Notes: generated by a model from the letters alone, not told the origin. A stretch of 64,000 nt of DNA from Mucilaginibacter frigoritolerans (GCF_007830615.1 NZ_VLLI01000011.1:171084-235083); one strand, 5' to 3'; positions 7,657 to 16,610 are shown, counted from the first letter of the stretch. A program made the numbers and translations.

Positions 7657-8442
7657 TTACGAGTTTCCAAATCCCTTCATGATACCACGCTGCGAGTTTT
7701 GAACAAAGTTGATGATCTCATCGCGTTCAATAGTTGGGTTAAACTCTGCTTCAATAATATCAAGGGCCTTGGTGATGTTATATTTTTTAAGGAATATAAT
7801 GCGGTAAATTTCCTGTATCTCGTTAATGGTTGCAGCAGTGAAACCTCTTCTACGTAAACCAACTGAGTTTATACCAATGTATGATAATGGCTCCCGACCG
7901 GCCTTTGTAAAAGGAGGAACATCTTTACGCACCAGTGAACCACCAGATATCATACTATGTGCACCAATTTCAACAAACTGGTGAACGGCAGATGTACCAC
8001 CGATAAAAGCATAATCATAAACATTTATGTGCCCGGCAAGCTGTACAGAGTTGGCTATAATTACATTGTCGCCAATTACACAATCGTGTGCAACGTGTAC
8101 ATAGGCCATCAGCAGGCAGTTGCTGCCAATAGTAGTTGTATTTTTATCTAAAGCGGTACCGCGGTTTAAGGTAACGCATTCGCGGATAATGGTGTTATCG
8201 CCAACAGATACAGTACTTTGTTCTCCACGGTATTTCAAATCCTGTGGTGGAGCAGAAATTACAGCACCTGGAAAAATACGGCAGTTTTTACCTATACGTG
8301 CACCATCCATTATGGTACTGTTTGAACCTATCCAGGTTCCTTCGCCAACCTCTACATCTTTATGTATGGTAACAAATGGTTCAATTACCACATTGTCGGC
8401 TATTTTAGCCTGTGGGTGTATGTATGCTAATGGCTGGATCAT
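7657..8442 (-). CDS. lpxA: UDP-N-acetylglucosamine O-acyltransferase (LpxA)
   Basis: First enzyme of lipid A synthesis: transfers a 3-hydroxyacyl chain from ACP to UDP-GlcNAc in the cytosol. The N-terminal two thirds is left-handed beta-helix made of hexapeptide repeats (for example IGENCRI-like turns IGKNCRI and IGDNVII). The catalytic histidine lies in AYVHVAHDCVIG. The C-terminal helical domain begins after GLRRRGFTAATI, a segment diagnostic for LpxA. Length of 261 aa is standard. Its start overlaps the stop of lpxC-fabZ by four bases, so it is the last gene of the lpxD-lpxC/fabZ-lpxA operon. Confidence 0.96.
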   Translation of the reverse strand: MIQPLAYIHPQAKIADNVVIEPFVTIHKDVEVGEGTWIGSNSTIMDGARIGKNCRIFPGAVISAPPQDLKYRGEQSTVSVGDNTIIRECVTLNRGTALDKNTTTIGSNCLLMAYVHVAHDCVIGDNVIIANSVQLAGHINVYDYAFIGGTSAVHQFVEIGAHSMISGGSLVRKDVPPFTKAGREPLSYIGINSVGLRRRGFTAATINEIQEIYRIIFLKKYNITKALDIIEAEFNPTIERDEIINFVQNSQRGIMKGFGNS

Positions 8443-9863
8443 GCTTCTTCAGTATTTTGTTTTTTTACAATTTGAGCCATCAGTTCGGCTTCTACAACAA
8501 TTTTATCTCCAACCATGCCAATGCCTTTCATCTGTGCAATACCGCGTCTGATAGGGGCAATCAGGTTACAATGGAAAATCAGCGTATCACCCGGAACAAC
8601 CGGGGCTTTAAAACGCGCATTTTCTATTTTAAGGAACAAGGTAATATAATTTTCAGGATCGGGCACCGTATTCAATACCAGTATACCACCTGTTTGTGCC
8701 ATCGCCTCTATCTGCAACACTCCCGGAAACAAAGGCATCCCCGGAAAATGTCCCTTAAAAAGCTCTTCGTTCATGGTCACATTCTTTAAGCCCACCACAT
8801 GGTTTTTGGTTAATTCCAAAACCTTATCAACCAATAAAAACGGCTGGCGGTGCGGCAAAATGTTCATGATCTGAACGGTATCATATACCGGTTTAGCATT
8901 AGGGTCATAAACTTTTATGTGTTTACGGCTTCTTTCTTTTTTTATAAGGGCCTTTATCTTTTTAGCGAAGGCCACATTGGCAGCATGCCCTGGCCTTGCA
9001 GCCATAATATGTCCGCGTAACGGAACACCAACCAATGCCAAATCTCCAATCATATCCAGCAGTTTGTGACGTGCCGGTTCATTCTGGTGGCGCAGTTCAA
9101 TATTGTTTAAAATACCCTGCGGGGCTACTTTAATGTCTTTACGGTTAAATATTTTAGCCAAATGCTGCAACTCTTCTTCATCAACATCCTTATCAACAAC
9201 AACAATGGCGTTATTTAAATCACCGCCTTTTATCAGGTCATGTTTTAATAACATTTCCAGCTCATGCAAAAAGCAAAAAGTACGGCAGGAAGCAATCTCC
9301 TTAATAAATTCAGATATAGTAGAAATACTGGCATGCTGGCTACCCAATACCTGTGAATTATAATCAACCATACAGGTAAAACGGTAATCGTCCAATGGCA
9401 TGGCAACCATTTCAACCTTACGGTCGGGCTCTGAGTAATGAATGTTATATGGAATGTGATAATACTCGCGGTCAGCTTCCTGCTCCACAAGTCCCATTTC
9501 CTTAATCGCTTCAACAAACAAAATAGAACTGCCGTCCATTATCGGTGTTTCTGGCCCGTCAAGATCTATCATCACGTTATCCAGCTCCAAACCAACTAAT
9601 GCGGCCAAAACATGCTCAATGGTACTTACGCTGGCCCCATTTTGGCTAATGGTGGTACCACGTGAAGTATCGGTAACATTGTCAACATCGGCATCAATTA
9701 CCGGAGAGCCTTCAATATCAACCCTTCTGAATTTATAGCCATGGTTTTCAGGAGCCGGATGAAAGGTCATAGTTACACGTTCGCCGGTATGCAAACCGGT
9801 ACCCGAAACAGAAACTGGCCCTTTTATTGTTTTTTGTTTTACGTTCATTGTAGCATAATCCAT
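8439..9863 (-). CDS. lpxC-fabZ: Bifunctional LpxC deacetylase / FabZ dehydratase
   Basis: A natural fusion characteristic of Bacteroidota. Residues 1 to about 310 are LpxC, the zinc UDP-3-O-acyl-GlcNAc deacetylase: STIEHVLAALVG carries the first zinc His, HKLLDMIGDLAL the second His and the Asp ligand, and LDGPETPIMDGS the substrate site. Residues from about 325 are FabZ, the 3-hydroxyacyl-ACP dehydratase: LPHRQPFLLVDKV and GHFPGMPLFPGVLQIEAMAQ hold the catalytic His and Glu. The fusion couples lipid A commitment to fatty acid elongation. An internal ATG five codons in (MNVKQKT) is an equally plausible start. It is the middle gene of the lpx operon. Confidence 0.95.
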   Translation of the reverse strand: MDYATMNVKQKTIKGPVSVSGTGLHTGERVTMTFHPAPENHGYKFRRVDIEGSPVIDADVDNVTDTSRGTTISQNGASVSTIEHVLAALVGLELDNVMIDLDGPETPIMDGSSILFVEAIKEMGLVEQEADREYYHIPYNIHYSEPDRKVEMVAMPLDDYRFTCMVDYNSQVLGSQHASISTISEFIKEIASCRTFCFLHELEMLLKHDLIKGGDLNNAIVVVDKDVDEEELQHLAKIFNRKDIKVAPQGILNNIELRHQNEPARHKLLDMIGDLALVGVPLRGHIMAARPGHAANVAFAKKIKALIKKERSRKHIKVYDPNAKPVYDTVQIMNILPHRQPFLLVDKVLELTKNHVVGLKNVTMNEELFKGHFPGMPLFPGVLQIEAMAQTGGILVLNTVPDPENYITLFLKIENARFKAPVVPGDTLIFHCNLIAPIRRGIAQMKGIGMVGDKIVVEAELMAQIVKKQNTEEA

Positions 9864-9884
9864 TTTTTCACTAGTTCATTTTTA

Positions 9885-9921
9885 CATCAGTTATTATTGG
9901 CATGCACCAATAAAGCTGATG
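9885..9921. other. Hairpin between lpxD and lpxC-fabZ
   Basis: Outer arms CATCAG (9885-9890) and CTGATG (9916-9921) and inner arms TTATTGG and CCAATAA pair across a short spacer. It has no T tract on the minus strand, so it may adjust operon mRNA levels rather than terminate. Function is unproven. Confidence 0.35.
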
Positions 9922-9939
9922 ATCCAATATACTAATGGC

Positions 9940-10974
9940 CTACTTTCGCAATTCGGCAATTATTTTTTCAAGTTCGTTTATTTTCTTTTCCAGTTCGGGC
10001 AATCGGTTTACAACCACCTGCGACCGAAGGTTATCCGTATAGGATACCGCCGGCGAACCGGCCCATTTTTTTCCTTCAACAATTAATGACCTGCTTATGC
10101 CGGATTGTGCTTGTATCTGTGTACCTTTTGCAATAGTGATATGGCCCACAATACCAACCTGGCCACCAATAATGCAATTTTCGCCAACCTTGGTACTGCC
10201 TGATATACCTGTTTGGGCAGCAACCACCGTATTAGAACTTATTTCAACATTGTGGGCTATCTGTATCAGGTTATCCAACTTTACTCCTTTGCGGATGATG
10301 GTTGATCCCATGGTTGCCCTGTCTACCGTAGTATTAGCGCCAATTTCCACATCATCTTCTATAATAACATTACCAATCTGGCTTATTTTACTGTAAGTGC
10401 CGTCAGGTAACGGAGCAAAGCCAAAGCCATCGCCTCCTATTACAGTTCCTGAGTGTATAATTACATTACTGCCTATGCGGCAATCAAAATAAACCTTAAC
10501 TCCCGGATATAAAGTAACATTATCGCCAATAACCACATCATCGGCAATATATGTTTGCGGGTAAATTTTGCAGTTATTACCCACTACTACATTGGCTCCA
10601 ATGTAAGCAAATGCACCAACATAAGCATTTTCACCCACCTTTGCAGATGCATGAATAAAGCTGGGCTGTTCAATACCGGTTTTATTAAGTTTAATAGTGT
10701 TATACTTTTCAAGCAGAATAGTAATGGCACTATAGGCATTGTCAACCCGTAGCAATGTGCTTTTTACCGGCTCAGTCAGTACCTGGTCTTTATTAACAAT
10801 AATAACCGAGGCTTCTGTTGTATATAAGTATTGTTCGTATTTGGGGTTAGCTAAAAAAGATAAGCTTCCAGGCCTGGCTTCCTCAATCTTAGCCAGTTGA
10901 TTTACTGACACTTCCGGATCACCTTCTATGGTTCCGTTAAGCATCAAACCTAATTCGTGCGCAGTAAATTGCAT
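9940..10974 (-). CDS. lpxD: UDP-3-O-(3-hydroxyacyl)glucosamine N-acyltransferase (LpxD)
   Basis: Third enzyme of lipid A synthesis, adding the N-linked hydroxyacyl chain. The first 100 residues are the LpxD-specific uridine-binding domain (ARPGSLSFLANPKY). Hexapeptide repeats follow, with the catalytic segment VIHSGTVIGGDGFGFAPLPDG and the LDNLIQIAHNVEI turn also typical of LpxD. The C-terminus is a short helix (LPELEKKINELEKIIAELRK), the usual trimer-capping helix. Length 344 aa is normal. It is the first gene of the lpxD, lpxC-fabZ, lpxA set and has a promoter element immediately upstream. Confidence 0.95.
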   Translation of the reverse strand: MQFTAHELGLMLNGTIEGDPEVSVNQLAKIEEARPGSLSFLANPKYEQYLYTTEASVIIVNKDQVLTEPVKSTLLRVDNAYSAITILLEKYNTIKLNKTGIEQPSFIHASAKVGENAYVGAFAYIGANVVVGNNCKIYPQTYIADDVVIGDNVTLYPGVKVYFDCRIGSNVIIHSGTVIGGDGFGFAPLPDGTYSKISQIGNVIIEDDVEIGANTTVDRATMGSTIIRKGVKLDNLIQIAHNVEISSNTVVAAQTGISGSTKVGENCIIGGQVGIVGHITIAKGTQIQAQSGISRSLIVEGKKWAGSPAVSYTDNLRSQVVVNRLPELEKKINELEKIIAELRK

Positions 10975-10978
10975 CGGG

Positions 10979-10986
10979 CAAATTTA
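10979..10986 (-). promoter_or_regulatory. -7 element of the lpx operon (leaderless lpxD?)
   Basis: On the minus strand TAAATTTG, an exact consensus match, ends four bases before the lpxD ATG (10974). Transcription would start at or next to the start codon. Confidence 0.45.
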
Positions 10987-11009
10987 AATGTTAAAATTAA
11001 AGCAGCAAA

Positions 11010-11131
11010 ATTATTAATTGGTTGATTAAGTTTGACTAACTACACGTTCGACCGGGTTCAAAAAGCATAAAAACTATCTTCTCTCTGATGCCATAAACCC
11101 TAATCTAACTTAATCAATTAATCAACTCTTT
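11010..11131. repeat. AT-rich inverted repeat pair, TTGATTAAGTT type
   Basis: The left part around 11018-11040 reads TTGATTAAGTTTGACTAAC and the right part around 11103-11129 is nearly its complement (about 17 of 19 positions). The right copy contributes the last codons and the TGA of the HD-domain gene. The same kind of sequence recurs at 34.88-35.0 kb. Confidence 0.4.
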
Positions 11132-12361
11132 TTTATAACAAAGTATATATTTCTTTACGGTTTTGGCTAATGCCTCCAGGTTTGAATTATCACTGGCAGC
11201 AGTAATATCCTTTATGGTGCCATTTTTCATTAAAATACCAATATTACCATCTCCTGATTTGTAGGCCTTGTTACGTATGGTGTCATCAAACACAAAATAA
11301 GAAGCTTCATGTTCTGTAATCCCATACTCCTCCATCGCTTTATTCGTCAAATCTGCAATAAATTGTTTATCCGGGGCCTCGTTGGTTATATCAACCTTGT
11401 AAAGATTGCGTTGTACGAGGTCGCGGCATAATTTGTTTAACACAAAATCATCATGGTTGGCCCAAACTTTAACAGCGGCCATAATATCGGTATCATCTAA
11501 ACTGGCAAAAGCCTCCAGGTGGTGGTCTTCCTTCATAAAGGCATCCCTGCTAATAGGCTTCTTCAAAAAATGGCTCAGTGCAGGTGTTGTAAAAATAGGT
11601 TCACCGGCTAAGGCGAGTTCCCTGCTGCGCTTAAGTGCTTTGACCAATAACTGCTCGGCAGCTATAACTGTTTTATGCAGATACACCTGCCAGTACATTA
11701 AGCGGCGGGCAATCAAAAACTTTTCGACAGAATAAATGCCTTTTTCTTCCACTACGATATGATCATCCTTTACATTCAGCATTTTGATGATGCGGTCAGA
11801 GCTGATTACCCCTTCCGAAACCCCTGTAAAAAAACTATCACGGTTCAAATAATCCATCCGGTCCATATCCAGTTGGCTGGATACCAGTTGATGCAAAAAC
11901 TCCCGTTTATACGTACCATTAAAAATATCAATGGCCATAGTTAATTTGCCATCAAACTGTTCATTTAACCGCTCCATCAGCATCGACGAAATATCCTCGT
12001 GTGATATCCCCTCCACTATGGTTTCTTCCAGCGCATGTGAAAATGGCCCATGCCCAACATCATGCAGTAATATCGCTACAATAACAGCCTCTTCTTCTTC
12101 ATGGCTTATCTGGTGCCCCTTATTGCGTAATGTTTCAATGGCCATCCCCATCAAATACATGGCTCCCAAAGCATGGTGGAACCGCGTATGCAACGCTCCG
12201 GGATATACCAGGTGCGTCATCCCCAGCTGTTTAATATATCTTAAACGCTGAAAATACCGGTGCTCAATAAGGTCAAATATCAACTCCGTTGGGATACTGA
12301 TAAAGCCGTAAACCGGATCGTTTATTATTTTCTTTTTATTCAATGGCGGTATAATCTGCAC
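11114..12361 (-). CDS. HD-domain phosphohydrolase, dNTPase-like
   Basis: A 415-aa metal-dependent phosphohydrolase of the HD superfamily. Metal-binding residues are visible in TRFHHALGAMYLMG, LLHDVGHGPFSHALE and SQLDMDRMDYLNRDSFFTGV. The last segment is typical of the dGTPase/SAMHD1-like branch, so hydrolysis of dNTPs or a related nucleotide is likely, though not certain. Start is GTG (12361), since no in-frame ATG precedes the conserved IINDPVYGFI beginning. Cytosolic. In Bacteroidota this gene is commonly next to lpxD, as here. The C-terminal codons (ELIN) are written by a repeat sequence. Confidence 0.85.
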   Translation of the reverse strand: MQIIPPLNKKKIINDPVYGFISIPTELIFDLIEHRYFQRLRYIKQLGMTHLVYPGALHTRFHHALGAMYLMGMAIETLRNKGHQISHEEEEAVIVAILLHDVGHGPFSHALEETIVEGISHEDISSMLMERLNEQFDGKLTMAIDIFNGTYKREFLHQLVSSQLDMDRMDYLNRDSFFTGVSEGVISSDRIIKMLNVKDDHIVVEEKGIYSVEKFLIARRLMYWQVYLHKTVIAAEQLLVKALKRSRELALAGEPIFTTPALSHFLKKPISRDAFMKEDHHLEAFASLDDTDIMAAVKVWANHDDFVLNKLCRDLVQRNLYKVDITNEAPDKQFIADLTNKAMEEYGITEHEASYFVFDDTIRNKAYKSGDGNIGILMKNGTIKDITAASDNSNLEALAKTVKKYILCYKKELIN

Positions 12362-12393
12362 AAAAATGTTAAATAAAGGTAATACAGATGTAG

Positions 12394-12401
12394 TATATTT
12401 G
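12394..12401 (+). promoter_or_regulatory. Possible -7 element for porX
   Basis: TATATTTG matches TAnnTTTG exactly. It would give a long leader of about 175 nt before the ATG at 12583. No closer consensus is evident, so assignment is tentative. Confidence 0.35.
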
Positions 12402-12582
12402 TTAATTTATGTTAATCGCTTTATTAATCAACAACAAAACCCGTGCTTTGAGGTTTATATCATTGTCTGAGCCAGGATTTACTTCCCTGCAGGGTTAATC
12501 ATTTATTTGCTTATAACATTTAATCTATAACCCGGTAAAATTTAATCCCGGTTCATACAAATACACTAATAAAACACAGATC

Positions 12583-14136
12583 ATGCAAGATACAACCATA
12601 TTATGGGCCGATGATGAAATTGACCTTCTAAAACCGCATATACTTTTCCTTACCGAAAAAGGCTATAAACTAACTACCGTAACCAACGGAAACGATGCGG
12701 TTGATGCTTTTAAAAACAACCACTTCGACCTTGTTTTTTTAGATGAAAACATGCCGGGCTTAACCGGGCTGGAAACACTATCGCAAATAAAGAATATTAA
12801 TAATGATGTTCCTATTGTTTTAATTACTAAAAACGAAGAGGAATATTTAATGGAAGATGCTATAGGCTCAAAAATTGATGATTACCTCATAAAACCGGTA
12901 AACCCAAAACAGATACAGCTTACCATTAAAAAGCTTACTGAAAATAAACGTCTGGTAACCGAAAAAACCACCATGGCTTACCAGCAGGATTTCCGCAACC
13001 TGGGCATGACCCTGAATGATTATCTGAGCTTTAGTGAATGGGTAGATGTTTATAAAAAACTCATTTACTGGGAGCTTGAGCTGGAGCAACTGGAAGATGC
13101 CGGGATGCACGAAATATTAACCCTGCAAAAAGCCGAAGCAAATACACAGTTTTGCAAGTTTGTTGAAAGGAACTACGTCGACTGGATTAAAAATCCGGAA
13201 ACCGGGCCAACTATTTCACCGCAATTATTTAAAAAGAAAGTTTTCCCGAAACTGGATGGCAAAGGGCCTGTATTCTTTATTTTGATTGATAATTTAAGGT
13301 ATGACCAGTTCCGGATCATTAATCCGATTATTACGGAATATTTCAGGCTGGAAGAGGAAGATGCCTACTACAGTATTTTACCTACAGCCACCCAATATGC
13401 CCGTAACGCTATATTCTCCGGACTGATGCCTTTGGATATGGAAAAACGCTACCCGCAAATGTGGCAGAATGATGAGGACGAAGGCGGCAAAAACCTATTT
13501 GAAGGTGAGTTTATTGCAGATCAGATAAAAAGGGTATTGCGTCGCGATATCAAACATTCCTATAACAAAATATTAAACATTGATGAGGGTCGTGCGCTTA
13601 ATGATTCGGTAAGCAACCTCATGACCAACGACTTGAATGTGGTGGTTTATAACTTTGTTGACATGCTTTCACATGCCCGTACCGATATGCAAATGATCCG
13701 TGAGCTTGCAAGTGATGATGCAGCTTACCGTTCACTAACACTATCATGGTTTGAGCACTCTCCTTTATTTGACCTGCTTAAGTTTTTGGCTCAAAAACAA
13801 GTACGGGTAATTATCACTACCGATCACGGAACCATCCGCGTTAAAAACCCAAGCAAAATTGTGGGCGATAGAAATACCAATACCAACCTGCGTTACAAAC
13901 AAGGTAAAAACCTTAATTTTAATGCTAAAGAGGTATTCCATATCCGCAACCCGCATGATGCTATGCTGCCAAAACTACATGTAAGCTCAAGCTTTGTATT
14001 TGCCAAGGAGGATAGTTACTTTGTTTACCCTAACAACTACAATCACTTTGTGAATTTTTATAATGAAACTTTCCAACATGGCGGTATCTCGTTAGAAGAA
14101 ATGCTGATCCCTATTGCGGTTTACGGGCCTAAGTAA
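12583..14136 (+). CDS. porX: PorX-type response regulator with PglZ domain
   Basis: A two-domain regulator of type IX secretion. Residues 1-125 are a receiver domain: acidic pocket WADDE, phospho-acceptor Asp54 in VFLDENMPG, and the conserved Lys in VLITKNEE. From about residue 200 comes a PglZ/alkaline-phosphatase-like domain, with metal-binding segments FILIDNLRYDQF, FVDMLSHARTDM and ITTDHGTIRVKNP. Characterised PorX proteins bind zinc, dimerise on phosphorylation and affect T9SS expression, and their PglZ domain has been reported to hydrolyse oligonucleotide signals. The partner kinase PorY is not in this window. Probable T9SS cargo occurs at 47.4 and 63.7 kb. Confidence 0.93.
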   Translation: MQDTTILWADDEIDLLKPHILFLTEKGYKLTTVTNGNDAVDAFKNNHFDLVFLDENMPGLTGLETLSQIKNINNDVPIVLITKNEEEYLMEDAIGSKIDDYLIKPVNPKQIQLTIKKLTENKRLVTEKTTMAYQQDFRNLGMTLNDYLSFSEWVDVYKKLIYWELELEQLEDAGMHEILTLQKAEANTQFCKFVERNYVDWIKNPETGPTISPQLFKKKVFPKLDGKGPVFFILIDNLRYDQFRIINPIITEYFRLEEEDAYYSILPTATQYARNAIFSGLMPLDMEKRYPQMWQNDEDEGGKNLFEGEFIADQIKRVLRRDIKHSYNKILNIDEGRALNDSVSNLMTNDLNVVVYNFVDMLSHARTDMQMIRELASDDAAYRSLTLSWFEHSPLFDLLKFLAQKQVRVIITTDHGTIRVKNPSKIVGDRNTNTNLRYKQGKNLNFNAKEVFHIRNPHDAMLPKLHVSSSFVFAKEDSYFVYPNNYNHFVNFYNETFQHGGISLEEMLIPIAVYGPK

Positions 14137-14170
14137 TAGGATATTTTTTAAATTTGAACATTCAAAGCCT

Positions 14171-14202
14171 CACGTCATTGCTTCGTATCTTGCAATGACG
14201 TG
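14171..14202. repeat. CGTCATTGC-type palindrome
   Basis: Arms CACGTCATTGC (14171-14181) and GCAATGACGTG (14192-14202) pair perfectly over 11 bp with a 10-nt loop containing TTCGTATCTT. This resembles the CGTCATTGCGAGG...CGAAGCAATG-type palindromes scattered in many genomes. It lacks a T tail, so I call it a repeat rather than the porX terminator. Confidence 0.5.
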
Positions 14203-14229
14203 GCGGTTAACTTAGGTCTGTTTAAATTC

Positions 14230-14646
14230 ATGCTTCTAAACGTAACATCCACCGCTGAACTTCCTGCAGTAGCAGCCGAAATCATATCATATTCGGCAAA
14301 CTCCCGTATTTTTCTTTTTTACGGAGATATGGGGGCGGGTAAAACTACCCTTATCAAATCCTTGTGCGAATATTTAGGTACTGCCGAGCCGGTAACGAGC
14401 CCTACCTTTTCCATAGTGAATGAATACATTGGCTCAAAGAACAGAATTTTTCATTTTGATTTCTATCGCCTTAAAAATGAATCAGAAGCATTGGATATGG
14501 GGTATGAAGAATATTTTTATGCCGATGCCTACTGCTTTATTGAATGGCCCGAAAAAATCCCTAACCTGCTGCCGGATCATTATGTAAAAATTGAGATACA
14601 AGTTACCGGCAATCACTCGCGGCAGATACTTATTGAAAAGATTTAA
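14230..14646 (+). CDS. tsaE: tRNA threonylcarbamoyladenosine biosynthesis ATPase TsaE
   Basis: The ATPase that, with TsaB and TsaD, completes t6A37 formation on ANN-decoding tRNAs. The P-loop is YGDMGAGKTTLIKSL, followed by the family blocks VTSPTFSIVNEY and HFDFYRLKNESEALDMGYEEY, with FIEWPEKIPNLLP near the end. Length 138 aa is normal. I start it at the ATG at 14230; a GTG ten codons upstream overlaps the palindrome described just before. Bacteroidota commonly keep porX, tsaE and alanine dehydrogenase together in this order, which supports all three calls. Confidence 0.92.
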   Translation: MLLNVTSTAELPAVAAEIISYSANSRIFLFYGDMGAGKTTLIKSLCEYLGTAEPVTSPTFSIVNEYIGSKNRIFHFDFYRLKNESEALDMGYEEYFYADAYCFIEWPEKIPNLLPDHYVKIEIQVTGNHSRQILIEKI

Positions 14647-14698
14647 TTTTAACATATCACGTTTTTTATTATCTTCATCAACCAGAAAGTAATATACA

Positions 14699-15925
14699 AT
14701 GAGTTCAGGCAAATACAGTGGATTTTCGGATATAGCTAAACAAGCCTTAATGCAACCCCAGGAATCCATGCTGGAGGTTAAAAATAAAAAAGACAAACTT
14801 TATATAGGCATTCCGAAAGAAGTATCTTTCCAGGAAAACAGGGTTCCGTTAACGCCTCTATCTGTTGCATTGCTCATCAACAACGGGCACGATGTAATGC
14901 TGGAAAGCAACGCCGGGCAAGCTGCAAACTTTAAGGATAAAGATTACAGCGAACAAGGGGCGCAAATAGTTTATGATACCAAAAGGGTTTACGAGGCCGA
15001 CATCATTATCAAAATAGCGCCGCCAACAATGGCCGAAATTGAGATGATGAAACCCGGGCAAATCCTTATTTCAGCGCTGCAGGTATCAACCTTAAAGGCC
15101 GAATGCCTGCATGCCATGCTCAACAAAAAAATAACCGCCCTATGCTTTGAACATTTACGGGATGAAGGTGGATCATTAAGTGTAGTAAGGGCAATGAGCG
15201 AAATTGTTGGTGCAACCTCCATACTCATAGCCGGCGAATACCTGAGCAACATATTTGATGGCAAGGGCTTAATGCTTGGCGGCATAACAGGTGTTCCCCC
15301 AACCGAAATTGTAATTTTAGGAGCTGGCACAGTTGGTGAATATGCCGCACGTACTGCCATATCATTAGGCGCCGAGGTAAAGGTCTTTGACCCTTCTATT
15401 TATAAATTACGCCGCCTGCAAAATAACATTGGCGCTCGGGTATTTACTTCAGTAGTACAACCCATCGTATTGGAAAAAGCAATTACCACCTGCGATGTAG
15501 CAATCGGCGCAATGCGTGCAGAAGATGGTCGAAGCCCCTGCATCGTATCAGAAGCAACCGTGAGCCGCATGAAACCGAATTCGGTAATTATTGATGTCAG
15601 CATTGATCAGGGCGGCTGTTTCGAAACATCCGAAATCACCAATCATACACATCCTGTTTTCCGCAAATATGATGTGATCCACTATTGCGTGCCCAATATT
15701 GCATCGCGCGTGGCACGTACTGCTACCTATGCTTTAACTAATATTTTCACCCCTATATTGTTGGATATCGGCGAGCATGGTGGTCTTAAAAATGTGATAT
15801 GGCAAAAATCGGGTATCCGGGATGCTGTTTACGTTTACCATGGCCAGCTAACCAATAAACATATGGGCGAAAGATTTTCTATCCCCTGCAAAGATCTCGA
15901 CCTGCTTATCGTTTCGCACCGTTAA
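14699..15925 (+). CDS. ald: Alanine dehydrogenase (AlaDh/PNT family)
   Basis: NAD-dependent oxidoreductase of the alanine dehydrogenase/transhydrogenase family. The N-terminal catalytic domain shows IGIPKEVSFQENRVPLTPLSV, with the substrate-binding Arg. The Rossmann domain carries TEIVILGAGTVGEYAARTA. The C-terminal part has VIIDVSIDQGGCFETSE and NIASRVARTATYALTNI, standard for Ald. A 30-residue N-terminal extension (MSSGKYSGFSDIAKQA) precedes the domain, as is usual in this phylum's version. It would interconvert L-alanine and pyruvate plus ammonia. The D-Ala-D-Ala dipeptidase gene starts one base after its stop, which suggests alanine recycling. Confidence 0.88.
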   Translation: MSSGKYSGFSDIAKQALMQPQESMLEVKNKKDKLYIGIPKEVSFQENRVPLTPLSVALLINNGHDVMLESNAGQAANFKDKDYSEQGAQIVYDTKRVYEADIIIKIAPPTMAEIEMMKPGQILISALQVSTLKAECLHAMLNKKITALCFEHLRDEGGSLSVVRAMSEIVGATSILIAGEYLSNIFDGKGLMLGGITGVPPTEIVILGAGTVGEYAARTAISLGAEVKVFDPSIYKLRRLQNNIGARVFTSVVQPIVLEKAITTCDVAIGAMRAEDGRSPCIVSEATVSRMKPNSVIIDVSIDQGGCFETSEITNHTHPVFRKYDVIHYCVPNIASRVARTATYALTNIFTPILLDIGEHGGLKNVIWQKSGIRDAVYVYHGQLTNKHMGERFSIPCKDLDLLIVSHR

Positions 15926-15926
15926 T

Positions 15927-16610
15927 ATGAAATATATTATTGTTCTGTTTTTATCAGGTTTTATTTGCTGTGCTGCATCGGCCCAGCATTATAAATACAT
16001 TGATAGTTCAAAAGTAATGGCACTAAAAAGCTATACGGAGCAAATTAAGGCCAATCCTAATATCCGCCTGGTTGAAATTAACAAATACATACCCGGCATA
16101 GTGCTTGATATCAGGTATGCCACTTCCGATAACTTTATGCACCGCAAAATGTACAAGCAAGCCAGGGCATTTGCAAGGCTGCCGGTGGTAATGGCTTTGA
16201 AGGATGTGGAGGAAGATTTAAAAACCCGTGGCCTGGGTATTAAGATATATGATGCTTACCGCCCCTATGCCGTTACCGTAAAGTTTTATGAAGAAACCCC
16301 CGATACCAATTTTGTGGCCGATCCGCGCAAAGGGTCAAAACATAACCGGGGCTGCGCTATTGACATGAGTTTAATTGACCTTAAAACAGGCAAAGAATTG
16401 GATATGCCAACCGGTTTTGATAGTTTCAGCAAAAAGGCCGGTGCTAACTATGCTGATTTACCCAAACAAGAAATAGCCAACCGCGAGTTATTAAAAAGTG
16501 TTATGGCAGCACACGGTTTTAGAGTAATAGCTACCGAATGGTGGCACTATGATTTTAACGGCTGGGCAAGCTATCCACTCCTTGATATCCCTTTTTCCGA
16601 AATTCAATAA
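15927..16610 (+). CDS. VanX-like D-Ala-D-Ala dipeptidase (M15D family)
   Basis: An exported zinc dipeptidase. The signal peptide ends CCAASAQ near residue 20. Zinc-site motifs are GSKHNRGCAIDMSL (the SxHxxGxAxD motif) and TEWWHYDFNGW (Glu/His ligands). IYDAYRPYAVT supplies the conserved Arg near the active site. It would hydrolyse D-alanyl-D-alanine in the periplasm. Such chromosomal enzymes serve cell-wall turnover and need not imply glycopeptide resistance. It follows ald with a one-base gap, so released alanine could feed the dehydrogenase. Length of 227 aa is close to DdpX/VanX plus signal. Confidence 0.9.
   Translation: MKYIIVLFLSGFICCAASAQHYKYIDSSKVMALKSYTEQIKANPNIRLVEINKYIPGIVLDIRYATSDNFMHRKMYKQARAFARLPVVMALKDVEEDLKTRGLGIKIYDAYRPYAVTVKFYEETPDTNFVADPRKGSKHNRGCAIDMSLIDLKTGKELDMPTGFDSFSKKAGANYADLPKQEIANRELLKSVMAAHGFRVIATEWWHYDFNGWASYPLLDIPFSEIQ

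Noticed and set aside
7573..7857. A 94-codon plus-strand frame including GPWSMDYRPWTK
   Set aside because: Its first part is the translation of the CCATGG repeat and the rest is antisense to lpxA.
12583..14136. Reading the PglZ domain as part of a BREX/Pgl phage-defence system
   Set aside because: The receiver domain at the N-terminus and the tsaE-ald context identify PorX; no other BREX genes are present.
15927..16610. VanX-like gene as evidence of glycopeptide resistance
   Set aside because: No vanH or vanA-type ligase genes nearby; chromosomal M15D dipeptidases are common in cell-wall turnover.
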